DNA from: Clostridium porci
Lineage (GTDB): Bacteria; Bacillota; Clostridia; Lachnospirales; Lachnospiraceae
Assembly (NCBI RefSeq): GCF_009696375.1
Contig: NZ_VUMD01000002.1
Location: 186,001 to 250,000, forward strand
Reading direction: 5' to 3'
DNA length: 64,000 nt
The translations under genes were made by a program, and so were the position numbers. The notes beneath the pieces are model-generated. The model searched no databases. It was not told the origin of the DNA and saw only the letters and a list, made by a program, of their open reading frames with translations. Of the stretch, positions 33,339-42,763 are shown piece by piece (position 1 is the stretch's first letter; each line of letters opens with the position of its first letter).

Positions 33339-34370
33339 ATGGCAGTAAAAGTAGCGATTAATGGTTTTGGACGTATTGGACGTCTGGCATTCCGTCAGAT
33401 GTTCGGAGCAGAAGGCTATGATGTAGTAGCGATTAACGATTTGACAGATCCTAAGATGTTAGCCCATCTGTTAAAGTATGATACAGCACAGGGCGGATAC
33501 GCAGGGCATATCGGCGAGGGCCTCCATACAGTTGAAGCTGGCGAAGATTTCATTACAGTAGACGGCAAGAAGATTACCATCTATAAGGAAGCCAAGGCTG
33601 CTGAGCTTCCATGGGGCGAAATCGGTGTGGACGTAGTTCTGGAGTGTACCGGTTTCTATTGCTCTAAGGACAAAGCACAGGCTCACCTTGACGCAGGCGC
33701 TAAGAAGGTAGTTATCTCCGCGCCGGCCGGCAATGACCTTCCTACGATTGTATATAGTGTAAACGAGAAAACTCTTACAGCGGATGACAAGATCATCTCT
33801 GCTGCTTCCTGTACCACCAACTGCCTGGCTCCTATGGCTAAGGCTCTGAATGACTATGCTCCCGTTCAGAGCGGTATCATGTCCACCATTCACGCATATA
33901 CAGGCGATCAGATGATTCTGGACGGACCTCACAGAAAGGGCGACTTAAGAAGAGCAAGAGCGGGCGCAGCTAACATTGTTCCTAATTCTACCGGCGCGGC
34001 TAAGGCGATTGGCCTGGTAATTCCAGAACTGAACGGCAAGCTGATCGGATCTGCTCAGCGTGTGCCTGTACCAACCGGTTCCACTACTATCTTAACAGCT
34101 GTTGTTAAGAAGGCAGGCGTTACCAAGGAGGGCATCAATGCTGCTATGAAGGCTGCTGCTTCCGAGTCCTTTGGATATAACGAGGATCAAATTGTTTCCT
34201 CCGACGTTATTGGCATGAAGTATGGCTCTCTCTTTGATGCAACTCAGACCATGGTAGCTCAGATTTCCGATGATCTGTATGAGGTACAGGTTGTTTCATG
34301 GTATGATAATGAGAACTCCTATACCAGCCAGATGGTTAGAACCATTAAGTACTTTGCTGAGTTAGGATAA
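33339..34370 (+). CDS. gap: Glyceraldehyde-3-phosphate dehydrogenase, type I
   Basis: The 343-residue enzyme oxidises glyceraldehyde-3-P to 1,3-bisphosphoglycerate with NAD. It has the Rossmann start [17 protein letters not shown], the catalytic [12 protein letters not shown] (Cys about 157) and the C-terminal WYDNENSY. It is first in the gap-pgk-tpiA-gpmI cluster but is separated from pgk by a 235-base gap with a terminator, so it can be expressed at a higher level than the rest. Codon use looks that of a highly expressed gene. Confidence 0.97.
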   Translation: MAVKVAINGFGRIGRLAFRQMFGAEGYDVVAINDLTDPKMLAHLLKYDTAQGGYAGHIGEGLHTVEAGEDFITVDGKKITIYKEAKAAELPWGEIGVDVVLECTGFYCSKDKAQAHLDAGAKKVVISAPAGNDLPTIVYSVNEKTLTADDKIISAASCTTNCLAPMAKALNDYAPVQSGIMSTIHAYTGDQMILDGPHRKGDLRRARAGAANIVPNSTGAAKAIGLVIPELNGKLIGSAQRVPVPTGSTTILTAVVKKAGVTKEGINAAMKAAASESFGYNEDQIVSSDVIGMKYGSLFDATQTMVAQISDDLYEVQVVSWYDNENSYTSQMVRTIKYFAELG

Positions 34371-34544
34371 GCATGCGAATGGGGTGAGGCTTTCCTAAAC
34401 CTGGCGCCGCTGCTGCAGGGATTTAGTAATGGATTGGATATTCGACCGGACTTTTCTAATTGGATGTCCAAAGGATAAGCACCCAATCTCCATAAACGGA
34501 ACCTCTAAAGCAGCCTGCAAATAAGAAGTAAGTAGACTCATGAA

Positions 34545-34577
34545 GGGTCCGGTCGTTTGGACCGGGCCCTATGTTTT
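34545..34577 (+). terminator. Terminator or attenuator between gap and pgk
   Basis: GGGTCCGGTC (34545-34554), loop GTTTG, GACCGGGCCC (34560-34569), then TATGTTTTT. It lies only ~28 bases before the pgk start, leaving no room for a promoter after it, so partial read-through is expected. Confidence 0.8.
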
Positions 34578-34605
34578 TCTCTCATACTGAAAGGAGATAT
34601 AAACC

Positions 34606-35820
34606 ATGTTAAATAAAAAGACAGTAGACGATTTAAAAGATTTAAAGGGTAAAAAGGTTCTGGTACGCTGCGATTTCAACGTACCCTTAAAGGAGGGTGT
34701 GATTCAGAATTATAATCGTATCGACGGCGCTATCCCGACAATTAAAAAGCTGCTGGATCAGGGAGCTAAGGTGATCCTTTGCTCTCATCTGGGTAAGCCA
34801 AAGGGTGAGCCTGTGCCTGAGATGAGCCTTGCTCCTGTTGCTCCCGCACTCAGCGAGAGATTGGGTGTAGAGGTTAAATTCGCGGATGATGCCAGGGTTA
34901 CAGGGCCTGAGACACAGAAGGCTGCCTCTGAGTTAAAGGACGGGGAGGTGCTGCTTCTGCAGAATACCCGTTATAGAATCGAAGAGACAAAGTTTAAAGA
35001 CGGTGACGCAGCTTCAGAGGGCTATGCCAAGGAGCTGGCTGATTTAAGCGACGGTATTTTCGTAAATGACGCATTCGGTACAGCCCACAGGGCCCACTGC
35101 TCCAACGTAGGAGTAACCAGATACACCAAGGAGAACGTAGTAGGCTACCTGATGGAGAAGGAGATTAAGTTCCTGGGACAGGCAGTTGAGAATCCGGTTC
35201 GTCCTTTTGTTGCTATTCTGGGAGGAGCTAAGGTGTCTGACAAGATCAATGTGATCAACAATCTGCTGGATAAGGTTGATACGCTGATTATCGGCGGCGG
35301 CATGGCCTATACCTTTGCCAAGGCACAGGGCCAGGAGATCGGCAATTCCCTGTGTGAGTCTGATAAGCTGGATTACGCTTTGGAGATGATTAAGAAGGCT
35401 GAGGAGAAAGGGGTTAAGCTGCTCCTTCCTGTTGACCATGTAGAGGGCAGGGAGTTCTCCAATGAGACAGAGCGCAAGGTAGTGGATGTGCTTGAGGCAG
35501 GCTGGTCAGGATTTGATATCGGACCTAAGACCATTGAACGTTATAAGGATGCCTTAAAGGGCGCTAAGACCGTTGTATGGAATGGGCCTATGGGCGTGTT
35601 TGAATTTTCCAACTTTGCGGAGGGAACACTGGAGGTATGCCGTGCGGTTGCTGAGCTGTCTGACGCTACCACTGTGATCGGCGGCGGAGATTCTGTCAAT
35701 GCTGTAAAGAGATTGGGCTTTGCCGATAAGATGACGCACATCTCCACAGGCGGCGGCGCTTCCCTGGAATTTTTAGAGGGCAAGGAGCTGCCAGGCGTGG
35801 CTGCGGCTGATAACAGATAA
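34606..35820 (+). CDS. pgk: Phosphoglycerate kinase
   Basis: The 404-residue two-domain kinase makes ATP from 1,3-bisphosphoglycerate. It has the N-terminal [15 protein letters not shown], the substrate loop SHLGKPKG, and the nucleotide part [15 protein letters not shown] ... GGGMAYTF ... WNGPMGVFE ... GGGDSV. Length is normal. A GAAAGGAG site is 8 bases before the ATG. It is followed by tpiA after 56 bases without terminator. Confidence 0.97.
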   Translation: MLNKKTVDDLKDLKGKKVLVRCDFNVPLKEGVIQNYNRIDGAIPTIKKLLDQGAKVILCSHLGKPKGEPVPEMSLAPVAPALSERLGVEVKFADDARVTGPETQKAASELKDGEVLLLQNTRYRIEETKFKDGDAASEGYAKELADLSDGIFVNDAFGTAHRAHCSNVGVTRYTKENVVGYLMEKEIKFLGQAVENPVRPFVAILGGAKVSDKINVINNLLDKVDTLIIGGGMAYTFAKAQGQEIGNSLCESDKLDYALEMIKKAEEKGVKLLLPVDHVEGREFSNETERKVVDVLEAGWSGFDIGPKTIERYKDALKGAKTVVWNGPMGVFEFSNFAEGTLEVCRAVAELSDATTVIGGGDSVNAVKRLGFADKMTHISTGGGASLEFLEGKELPGVAAADNR

Positions 35821-35876
35821 GATTCGTTAAGTTCGGGCTTCCCGGATATCTAGATATAAAAGGAGAGGGAACTATT

Positions 35877-36629
35877 ATGGCAAGAAAGAAAATTATTGCA
35901 GGAAATTGGAAGATGAACATGACTCCAACGGAAGCAGTCGCTTTGGTAAATCAGCTGAAGCCTTTGGTAGCCAATGACGAGGCGGATGTAGTATTTTGTG
36001 TACCTGCGATTGACATCATACCAGCTATGGAGGCGGCGAAGGGCAGCAATATCTCTATCGGAGCTGAGAATATGTACTATGAGGAGAAGGGAGCTTATAC
36101 AGGCGAGATTTCTCCGGCTATGCTGGTTGACGCAGGCGTTCAGTACGTTATCATCGGGCATTCCGAGAGACGTGAGTATTTTGCGGAGACAGACGAGACT
36201 GTGAATAAGAAGGTGCTAAAGGCTTTTGAGCACAATCTTACCCCTATTATTTGCTGCGGCGAAACTCTGACACAGAGAGAGCAGGGAATCACCATTGACT
36301 GGATACGCCAGCAGATTAAAATTGCATTTTTAAATGTGACCGCAGACCAGGCTAAGAAAGCTGTTATCGCCTACGAGCCAATCTGGGCGATTGGAACCGG
36401 AAAGGTTGCAACCACAGAGCAGGCTCAGGAGGTTTGCGCAGCCATCCGCGCTTGTATTGGAGAAATCTATGACAAGGAGACGGCAGAGGCTATCCGTATC
36501 CAGTACGGCGGCTCTGTATCCGCTTCCTCCGCTCCGGAGCTTTTTGCCCAGGCTGATATTGACGGCGGCTTGGTAGGAGGCGCTTCCCTTAAGCCGGATT
36601 TTGGAAGCATTGTAAACTATAAGTTATAA
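35877..36629 (+). CDS. tpiA: Triosephosphate isomerase
   Basis: The 250-residue TIM barrel interconverts dihydroxyacetone-P and glyceraldehyde-3-P. All landmarks are present: AGNWKMN (Lys about 13), IIGHSERR (His about 98), [12 protein letters not shown] (Glu about 168) and YGGSV. It is the canonical copy; a divergent TIM-like paralog lies at 61803-62639. It sits between pgk and gpmI in the same operon. Confidence 0.97.
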   Translation: MARKKIIAGNWKMNMTPTEAVALVNQLKPLVANDEADVVFCVPAIDIIPAMEAAKGSNISIGAENMYYEEKGAYTGEISPAMLVDAGVQYVIIGHSERREYFAETDETVNKKVLKAFEHNLTPIICCGETLTQREQGITIDWIRQQIKIAFLNVTADQAKKAVIAYEPIWAIGTGKVATTEQAQEVCAAIRACIGEIYDKETAEAIRIQYGGSVSASSAPELFAQADIDGGLVGGASLKPDFGSIVNYKL

Positions 36630-36639
36630 GTGGAGGAGA

Positions 36640-36674
36640 ATGCCCTGGAGCCGGGATTTTTGGCTTCAGGGCAT
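36640..36674 (+). other. Hairpin between tpiA and gpmI
   Basis: ATGCCCTG (36640-36647) pairs with CAGGGCAT (36667-36674), extended inside by AGCC / GGCT. No T tract follows, so it is more likely an mRNA stability or processing hairpin than a terminator. Confidence 0.55.
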
Positions 36675-36696
36675 CCCGATTTAAAGGAGATATTCT

Positions 36697-38241
36697 ATGA
36701 TGAGCAAGAAACCAACCGTATTGATGATACTTGATGGCTATGGCCTCAATGACAACTGTGATCATAATGCTGTGTGCGAGGGCAAAACACCTGTAATGGA
36801 TCAGCTTATGAGCCAGTATCCCTTTGTAAAAGGAGAGGCCAGCGGTATGGCAGTAGGCCTTCCGGAGGGCCAGATGGGCAACTCTGAGGTAGGCCACCTG
36901 AATATGGGGGCAGGCCGTATTGTGTATCAGGAGCTTACAAGAATTACCAAATCCATTCAGGACGGAGATTTCTTCCAGGTGCCGGAGTTCCTGAAAGCAG
37001 TTGAGAACTGCAGGGTACATGACTCTGCCCTGCATCTGTTTGGCCTGGTATCCGACGGCGGCGTTCACAGCCATAACACACACATCTATGGACTTTTAGA
37101 GCTGGCTAAAAGAAGCGGCTTAAAAAAGGTATATGTACACTGTTTTCTGGATGGCCGTGATACGCCGCCGGAATCGGGCAAGGGCTATGTGGAAGAGCTA
37201 GAAACGAAGATGAAGGAGATAGGCGTGGGCGAGGTAGCCTCTGTAATGGGACGCTACTATGCCATGGATCGTGATAAGAGATGGGATCGTGTGGAGCTGG
37301 CCTACAATGCGCTTACCAAAGGCCAGGGCAATACAGCGGCCAGCGCGGCAGAAGGAATACAGGCGTCCTATGAAGCTGGGAAGCCAGATGAATTTGTGCT
37401 GCCCTTTGTAGTTGAAAAGGCAGGTAAGCCGGTTGCGGCCATACAGGACAAGGATTCCGTCATTTTCTTTAACTTCCGTCCTGACCGTGCAAGAGAGCTT
37501 ACCCATGCCTTCTGTGACGGAGATTTTGATGGCTTTGAAAGGGCTAAAAAGCTCGATTTGGTATTTGTGTGCTTTACTGACTATGATGAAACCATAACAG
37601 ACAAGCTGGTAGCATTTAAGAAGGAGAGCATTACCAATACCTTTGGAGAATTTTTGGCGGCCCATGGTAAAACTCAGGTGAGAATTGCGGAAACAGAGAA
37701 ATACGCTCACGTGACTTTTTTCTTTAACGGAGGTGTGGAGGAGCCCAACCAGGGTGAGGACAGAATCCTCGTACCATCACCAAAGGAAGTGGCTACCTAC
37801 GACTTAAAACCAGAGATGAGCGCTTATGGAGTATGCGATAAGCTGGTGGAAGCGATCCAATCGGGAAGGTATGATGTTATCATTATAAACTTTGCCAACC
37901 CCGACATGGTAGGCCATACAGGAGTTGAGGAAGCGGCTATTAAGGCTGTGGAGGCAGTGGACGTGTGCGTAGGCCGGGCTGTGGAGGCCATCAAGGAAGC
38001 AGACGGAGTAATGTTTATCTGCGCAGATCATGGAAATGCAGAGCAGCTGGTGGATTATAAGACCGGAGAGCCGTTTACCGCCCATACCACCAATCCTGTT
38101 CCTTTTATTCTGGTAAATGCTGAACCAGGCATAAGGCTTCGGGAGGGAGGCGCACTCTGTGATATTGCTCCTACTCTGATTGATTTAATGGGAATGGAGC
38201 AGCCGAGGGAAATGACTGGTAAATCCTTGCTGATAAAATAA
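36697..38241 (+). CDS. gpmI: Phosphoglycerate mutase, cofactor-independent
   Basis: The 514-residue metal-dependent iPGM converts 3-P-glycerate to 2-P-glycerate. It has the N-terminal VLMILDGYGLND, the catalytic Ser in GNSEVGHLNMGAG (about 64), and the metal motifs NFANPDMVGHTG and CADHGNAEQL. Length is normal. It ends the glycolytic operon and is followed by a terminator (AAAGGCTG / CAGCCTTT, 38265-38308). No enolase gene is beside it. Confidence 0.97.
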   Translation: MMSKKPTVLMILDGYGLNDNCDHNAVCEGKTPVMDQLMSQYPFVKGEASGMAVGLPEGQMGNSEVGHLNMGAGRIVYQELTRITKSIQDGDFFQVPEFLKAVENCRVHDSALHLFGLVSDGGVHSHNTHIYGLLELAKRSGLKKVYVHCFLDGRDTPPESGKGYVEELETKMKEIGVGEVASVMGRYYAMDRDKRWDRVELAYNALTKGQGNTAASAAEGIQASYEAGKPDEFVLPFVVEKAGKPVAAIQDKDSVIFFNFRPDRARELTHAFCDGDFDGFERAKKLDLVFVCFTDYDETITDKLVAFKKESITNTFGEFLAAHGKTQVRIAETEKYAHVTFFFNGGVEEPNQGEDRILVPSPKEVATYDLKPEMSAYGVCDKLVEAIQSGRYDVIIINFANPDMVGHTGVEEAAIKAVEAVDVCVGRAVEAIKEADGVMFICADHGNAEQLVDYKTGEPFTAHTTNPVPFILVNAEPGIRLREGGALCDIAPTLIDLMGMEQPREMTGKSLLIK

Positions 38242-38264
38242 ACGGTATAAGAGAGCAGAAAATA

Positions 38265-38308
38265 AAAGGCTGCGGGAGCATCTCTTACGGAGGGGTCTCA
38301 CAGCCTTT
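38265..38308 (+). terminator. Terminator after gpmI
   Basis: AAAGGCTG (38265-38272) and CAGCCTTT (38301-38308) form the base of a longer hairpin. No long T run follows. Confidence 0.55.
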
Positions 38309-38337
38309 CACTAATAAGCCTTTAAAGGCGTTTTTGA

Positions 38338-38394
38338 TTGACAAATACCAGCTGAGATGCTAATATTCATATAAACTAAGTGGGTTAGTATAAT
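38338..38394 (+). promoter_or_regulatory. Strong tandem promoters before a candidate structured RNA
   Basis: TTGACA (38338-38343), 17-base spacer, TAATAT (38361-38366) is near consensus. A second -10, TATAAT, lies at 38389-38394, just after an inverted repeat ACTAA-GTGGG-TTAGT (about 38375-38389) that could be an operator. Confidence 0.7.
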
Positions 38395-38605
38395 TGCGGA
38401 GGATAAGCACTGAAAACGCAGGCAGAGGCAGAAGGCTTTTTAAATATCAAGGCTATGGGGATGTGTGCATTCCCATGGAAATGCCTATGTGTTGCCAGGA
38501 TATCATTAGAGCCTCCTGCTTCAAGGGCTTTCTGGGGAAAATACATGTCAGCAGTTATGCGATAGAAGGGTATGGAGCAGGGCGCTCAAGCCCTCTTTTT
38601 TTATG
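38395..38605 (+). ncRNA. Candidate structured small RNA or leader with its own promoter and terminator
   Basis: The ~200-base stretch has no convincing coding frame. It has a strong promoter in front and an intrinsic terminator at its end (GGGC-GCTCAA-GCCC followed by seven T, about 38580-38604). Inside, GCAGG...AGGC pairs with GCCT-CCTGC about 90 bases later, enclosing a smaller stem ATGGGGA / TTCCCAT. I could not match SAM, T-box, cobalamin or other riboswitch consensus. It could be a 6S-like or other sRNA, or an attenuated leader of the PLP-enzyme gene 170 bases further. Confidence 0.45.
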
Positions 38606-38774
38606 TTCCATAAAGGGGACAGTGAAAGAGTACAATGGGGCTGAAAGAATAGCCGGCCGGCTTCGGTGCTTGTAAAGAACCGCAACCGGCCGAATGCCAT
38701 CCAGGACAAAAAGTATTTTGGGGCTATCCACTTGCATGACGTCTATCACTACATCTTACCAGGAGGACATAGTA

Positions 38775-39920
38775 ATGGCATACCAGATTGAAACACGATG
38801 TATTCGCGGGGATGAGCACAGAGAAGGCAGGCATCCCTTTGGCGCGGTTGCGGTTCCGATTTACCAGACGGCAACCTTCTCTCATCCAGGAATTGGAGAA
38901 TCCACAGGCTATAATTATACAAGAGAGAGCAACCCTACCCGGGCGGAGCTGGAGCATATTGTTTCTTCTATGGAGGGAGCCCTGGACACGGTGGCCTGCT
39001 CCTCTGGCATGGCTGCAATTAGCTTGTGTATGGAGCTATTGGGGTCAGGAGACCATATTATTTGCTCTGAGGATTTATATGGGGGCTCTGTGAGAATGTT
39101 CCAGACCACAGGGAGAGAGAGGGGGCAGACCTTTTCCTATGTGGATACCTCAGACGCAGAGCTGGTAGAGAAGGCTGTTACAGAGCAAACAAAGGCGCTC
39201 TACATTGAAACGCCCAGCAATCCTACGATGCAGATTACGGATTTAAAAAGAATGCGCAGGCTTGCAGACAAATACCATCTGCTTCTAATTGTGGACAATA
39301 CCTTTCTGTCCCCGTATTTTCAGAATCCCATTGCTTTTGGAGCGGATTTGGTTATACATAGTGGAACCAAATTTTTAGGCGGACACAATGATACGCTGGC
39401 TGGCTTTCTATGTACCTCTCGGAAGGAGCTGGCGGAACGAATCCGCTATCTTTACAAAACCACAGGAGCCGGACTGGCTCCCTTTGACAGCTTTTTGATG
39501 CTTCGGGGAATCAAAACCCTGGCTGTGCGGATGGAACGCCAGCAGAGCAATGCCATGAAGCTGGCCCATTGGCTGCAACGGCATGAGAAGGTACGCAAGG
39601 TCTATTATGCAGGCCTGCCGGAGCACCCCGGCTATGAGGTGAACCAAAAGCAGGCAAGGGGATTTGGAAGCATGATCTCCTTTCAGACAGATACGCAGGA
39701 GACTGCCAGGAGAATCCTTGAAAGGGTCAGGCTGATTGCCTACGCAGAGAGCCTTGGAGGAGTGGAGTCCCTGATTACCTACCCTATGCTGCAGACCCAT
39801 GGCGACCTACCGGCTAAGGTGAGGGAAAAGCTTGGAATTACGGAACGGTTTCTCCGAATGTCTGTGGGAATTGAGCATGTGGAAGATCTGATTGCGGACT
39901 TGGAGCAGGCATTGGCATAG
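38775..39920 (+). CDS. Cys/Met-metabolism PLP enzyme (cystathionine gamma-synthase / gamma-lyase type)
   Basis: The 381-residue PLP enzyme has the Cys_Met_Meta_PP pattern: YNYTRESNPTRAELE, CSSGMAAI, and the PLP Lys in HSGTKFLGGHND (about 200). Members make cystathionine from activated homoserine or split cystathionine, homocysteine or methionine; sequence alone does not tell which. The start is set at 38775 (MAYQIETRCIRG) because CAGGAGGACATAG precedes it; the longer frame from 38694 runs through non-coding DNA. The context of rhodanese-TtcA, Rrf2 and cysK points to sulfur amino-acid metabolism. Confidence 0.9.
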   Translation: MAYQIETRCIRGDEHREGRHPFGAVAVPIYQTATFSHPGIGESTGYNYTRESNPTRAELEHIVSSMEGALDTVACSSGMAAISLCMELLGSGDHIICSEDLYGGSVRMFQTTGRERGQTFSYVDTSDAELVEKAVTEQTKALYIETPSNPTMQITDLKRMRRLADKYHLLLIVDNTFLSPYFQNPIAFGADLVIHSGTKFLGGHNDTLAGFLCTSRKELAERIRYLYKTTGAGLAPFDSFLMLRGIKTLAVRMERQQSNAMKLAHWLQRHEKVRKVYYAGLPEHPGYEVNQKQARGFGSMISFQTDTQETARRILERVRLIAYAESLGGVESLITYPMLQTHGDLPAKVREKLGITERFLRMSVGIEHVEDLIADLEQALA

Positions 39921-39971
39921 TAGCCGGCGTATAACTAATACCTGAAACTATAACAGGAAGGAATGAAGTGA

Positions 39972-41171
39972 ATGGATGAAAGAAGTTTGGAGATCACCTG
40001 GGAGGAATTGACAGCATTGAAAAGACAGGATGTTCTGTTAGTGGATATCCGCAATGAGATGGCAGTGGCATATGGGATGATTCCTGGCTCGGTGCATATT
40101 CCAGAAAGGGAGCTGGAGAACCGCATGAACGAGCTTTCTCCAGATAAAAAAATAGTTTTGTATTGTGCAAAAGGAATTTTTAGCCAGGATATGGCTGAGA
40201 GTCTGAGGGAAGGAGGATGGGATGCTTACAGCCTGGCTGGAGGATATACCGGCTGGCTTCTGTCTGATATGAGAAGGGAGCAGCAACGGGAGAAAGAACG
40301 GTCGGAGCAAGGGAATAGAGAGCCTGCAAGGTCAGAAAAGATCGAGAAAAGCATACAGAAGCGCTTCCATAAGGAATTATTCTCTAAATTTGCTCGTGCT
40401 ATTAAAGAGTACAGTCTTGTGCAGGAGAATGACAGAATTGCAGTCTGTATCTCCGGCGGGAAGGATTCTATGCTGATGGCGAAGCTGTTCCAGGAGCTGA
40501 AGCGTCATAATGAATGTCCGTTTGAATTGGTATTTATGGTGATGGACCCCGGATACAGTGTGGAAAACCGTCAGATTATCGAAAATAACGCCAGGCTGCT
40601 GGACATTCCCATTACCGTGTTTGAATCGGATATTTTCGGAGCAGTATATAATGTGGAAAAGTCTCCCTGCTATCTATGCGCACGGATGCGCAGAGGGCAT
40701 TTGTACAATAAGGCCAAGGAATTGGGCTGCAATAAAATTGCGCTGGGGCATCATTATGATGATGTAATAGAAACAATCCTTATGGGGATGCTGTACTCCG
40801 GCCAGGTGCAAACGATGATGCCGAAGCTCCACAGCTCTAATTTTGAAGGAATGGAGTTGATTCGTCCCTTGTATCTAATAAGGGAGGATGATATTAAGCG
40901 CTGGCGTGATTATAATGACTTGTATTTTATTCAATGCGCCTGCCGGTTTACAGACACCTGCTCTACCTGCCATCCAGACGGGCAGGGAGGCTCTAAGCGG
41001 ATGGAGGTAAAGAAGCTGATTGCCAGGATGAAAGAACATAATCCGTTTGTAGAGAATAATATTTTTAGAAGTGTGGAAAATGTAAATTTAGATACAGTCA
41101 TTGCCTACAAGGAGCATGGAAAACGGCATCATTTTCTGGAAGACTACGTTTCTGGTGGGGAAAGGCTTTAA
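39972..41171 (+). CDS. Rhodanese domain fused to TtcA-type tRNA thiolase
   Basis: The 399-residue fusion begins with a rhodanese domain (about 8-105; VLLVDIRNEMAVAYGMIPGSVHIP and active-site Cys in LYCAKGIFS). After a charged linker (105-130) comes a TtcA/TilS-like PP-loop ATPase (about 150-340; CISGGKDSMLMA, ALGHHYDDVIETILMG) with Cys pairs CYLCARM and CACRF...CSTCHPD that may hold an Fe-S cluster. The fusion would let the enzyme carry its own persulfide for tRNA thiolation. Its stop overlaps the convergent Rrf2 gene by 4 bases. The exact tRNA or other target is not fixed. Confidence 0.88.
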   Translation: MDERSLEITWEELTALKRQDVLLVDIRNEMAVAYGMIPGSVHIPERELENRMNELSPDKKIVLYCAKGIFSQDMAESLREGGWDAYSLAGGYTGWLLSDMRREQQREKERSEQGNREPARSEKIEKSIQKRFHKELFSKFARAIKEYSLVQENDRIAVCISGGKDSMLMAKLFQELKRHNECPFELVFMVMDPGYSVENRQIIENNARLLDIPITVFESDIFGAVYNVEKSPCYLCARMRRGHLYNKAKELGCNKIALGHHYDDVIETILMGMLYSGQVQTMMPKLHSSNFEGMELIRPLYLIREDDIKRWRDYNDLYFIQCACRFTDTCSTCHPDGQGGSKRMEVKKLIARMKEHNPFVENNIFRSVENVNLDTVIAYKEHGKRHHFLEDYVSGGERL

Positions 41172-41599
41172 ATAACATAGTCATCGCCTGGCTGATCCGG
41201 GCGCATTAAATCCGCAATGGTAATACTGTCCAGATATTCGTTAATTACCTTATCCAGTCCTTGCCACATAGGCAATGTCCGGCAGGACGATTTTCTTGGG
41301 CAGGAGTCCTGATCAGAATCAAGGCAAGCGACAGGAGAGAGGGAAGGCTCGGTAATACGCAGAATGCTGCCTACCGTATACTGCTCTGGCGATTTTGTCA
41401 GCCGGTAGCCGCCGCCCTTTCCGCGAAGGCCTTTCAAGAATTTATGTTTTACGAGGATTTTTAAAATTCCCTCCAGATATTTTTCGGATATTTCCTGCCG
41501 TTCCGCTGTTTCCTTCAAGGGAATATAGCGGTCTGACTGGTGCTCAGCCAAATCGATCATGATACGAAGGGCATAACGTCCTTTTGTTGAAACCAGCAT
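41168..41599 (-). CDS. Rrf2-family regulator with three cysteines
   Basis: The 143-residue protein has the Rrf2 winged helix (MLVSTKGRYALRIMIDLAEH ... EISEKYLEGILKILVKHKFLKGLRGKGGGYRL) and then CLDSDQDSCPRKSSC. Three cysteines in this place resemble the Fe-S ligands of IscR, while CymR lacks them. Being next to cysK and sulfur genes, it may combine IscR-like sensing with CymR-like control of cysteine metabolism. It probably represses itself through the palindrome in its own promoter (41626-41641). It converges with the rhodanese-TtcA gene. Confidence 0.88.
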   Translation of the reverse strand: MLVSTKGRYALRIMIDLAEHQSDRYIPLKETAERQEISEKYLEGILKILVKHKFLKGLRGKGGGYRLTKSPEQYTVGSILRITEPSLSPVACLDSDQDSCPRKSSCRTLPMWQGLDKVINEYLDSITIADLMRPDQPGDDYVI

Positions 41600-41625
41600 A
41601 TAAAGTTCCTCCGGTTATTTTTAAA

Positions 41626-41641
41626 CCTATTATACAATAGG
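41626..41641 (-). promoter_or_regulatory. Palindromic operator in the Rrf2 gene promoter
   Basis: CCTATTATACAATAGG is a perfect inverted repeat (6-bp arms, 4-base centre). On the minus strand it overlaps the -10 box TATAAT, whose TTGATT -35 box lies 18 bases upstream. A bound protein would shut the promoter, as expected for autorepression. Confidence 0.65.
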
Positions 41642-41689
41642 GGAAATAGGAAAATCAAGCCTTAAGTCATAAATAACGATAAAAGAGTA

Positions 41690-41744
41690 TTGACAAAGGA
41701 ATGTTCCGGGTATATAATTCCTATAAACATACTTAGAATATAGG
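41690..41744 (+). promoter_or_regulatory. cysK promoter with Rrf2-like inverted repeat
   Basis: TTGACA (41690-41695), 17-base spacer, TATAAT (41713-41718). Just after it CCTATA (41720-41725) and TATAGG (41739-41744) form an inverted repeat whose half-sites resemble those in the neighbouring Rrf2 gene promoter. Confidence 0.7.
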
Positions 41745-41830
41745 TAATATTAAGCAGGCATTTTAATACGGTTCTTATCGTAAGCTTGTGAAGGAAATGA
41801 AAAAATATTTTAAACAGGGAGGAAAAGGCT

Positions 41831-42763
41831 ATGAGTAAATTTTTCACTTCTGCAGATCAGCTGATTGGCAAGACCCCTCTTTTAGAGCTGGTTCACATTG
41901 AGCAGGCTGAGGGACTGGAAGCACGTATTCTGGGAAAGCTGGAATATTTTAATCCGGCTGGCTCTGTAAAGGATCGGATTGCAAAGGCCATGATCGAGGA
42001 TGCTGAGGCAAAGGGAAGGCTGAAGCCGGGCTCTGTTATTATTGAGCCTACGTCCGGGAATACAGGCATTGGGCTGGCTTCCGTTGCGGCGGCCAGAGGC
42101 TACCGGCTGATTATTGTTATGCCGGATACGATGAGCATAGAACGCCGCCAGCTGATGAAGGCCTACGGAGCGGAGTTGGTATTGACAGAAGGCTCAAAGG
42201 GAATGAAGGGAGCCATCGCAAAAGCAGAGGAGCTCTCAAAAGAGCTTCCTGACAGCTTTATTCCAGGCCAGTTTGACAATCCGGCAAATCCAGAGATACA
42301 CAGAACGACCACCGGGCCTGAAATCTGGGAGGCTTTAGACGGGAAGGTTGACATTTTCGTTGCAGGGGTAGGTACTGGGGGTACTGTGACAGGTGTGGGA
42401 ACATATTTAAAAAGCCGGAAGCCGGATGTGAAAATTGTTGCGGTAGAGCCGGCCGGTTCTCCGGTTTTAAGTAAGGGTACTCCAGGTTCCCACAAAATTC
42501 AGGGAATCGGGGCAGGCTTTGTTCCTTCTGTTTTGGATACTGGCATTTATGACGAAATTATTCCTGTAGAAAATGAAGCGGCATTTGCTACTGGAAGACA
42601 GATTGGAAAGGCGGAGGGTATATTGGTGGGGATTTCCTCAGGAGCAGCGGTATGGGCTGCGATTCAGTTAGCAAAACGTCCGGAAAATAAGGGGAAAACG
42701 ATTGTTGCACTGCTGCCTGACACGGGAGAAAGATATCTATCCACACCCTTGTTTGAAGCATAA
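41831..42763 (+). CDS. cysK: Cysteine synthase (O-acetylserine sulfhydrylase)
   Basis: The 310-residue PLP enzyme makes cysteine from O-acetylserine and sulfide. It shows [11 protein letters not shown] Lys in [14 protein letters not shown] (about 45), the substrate loop [11 protein letters not shown], and the phosphate loop [10 protein letters not shown]. The start at 41831 has AGGGAGGAAAAGG upstream. It is monocistronic, followed by a hairpin GCGGCAG / CTGCCGC (42846-42873). The promoter suggests control by the Rrf2 protein next door. Confidence 0.95.
   Translation: MSKFFTSADQLIGKTPLLELVHIEQAEGLEARILGKLEYFNPAGSVKDRIAKAMIEDAEAKGRLKPGSVIIEPTSGNTGIGLASVAAARGYRLIIVMPDTMSIERRQLMKAYGAELVLTEGSKGMKGAIAKAEELSKELPDSFIPGQFDNPANPEIHRTTTGPEIWEALDGKVDIFVAGVGTGGTVTGVGTYLKSRKPDVKIVAVEPAGSPVLSKGTPGSHKIQGIGAGFVPSVLDTGIYDEIIPVENEAAFATGRQIGKAEGILVGISSGAAVWAAIQLAKRPENKGKTIVALLPDTGERYLSTPLFEA

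Noticed and set aside
38395-38605. SAM-I, T-box or cobalamin riboswitch before the PLP-enzyme gene
   Set aside because: None of the conserved sequence blocks of these classes is found, so only a generic structured RNA is reported.
38694-38774. N-terminal extension of the Cys/Met PLP enzyme
   Set aside because: The ribosome binding site AGGAGG stands just before 38775 and the extension shows no family similarity.
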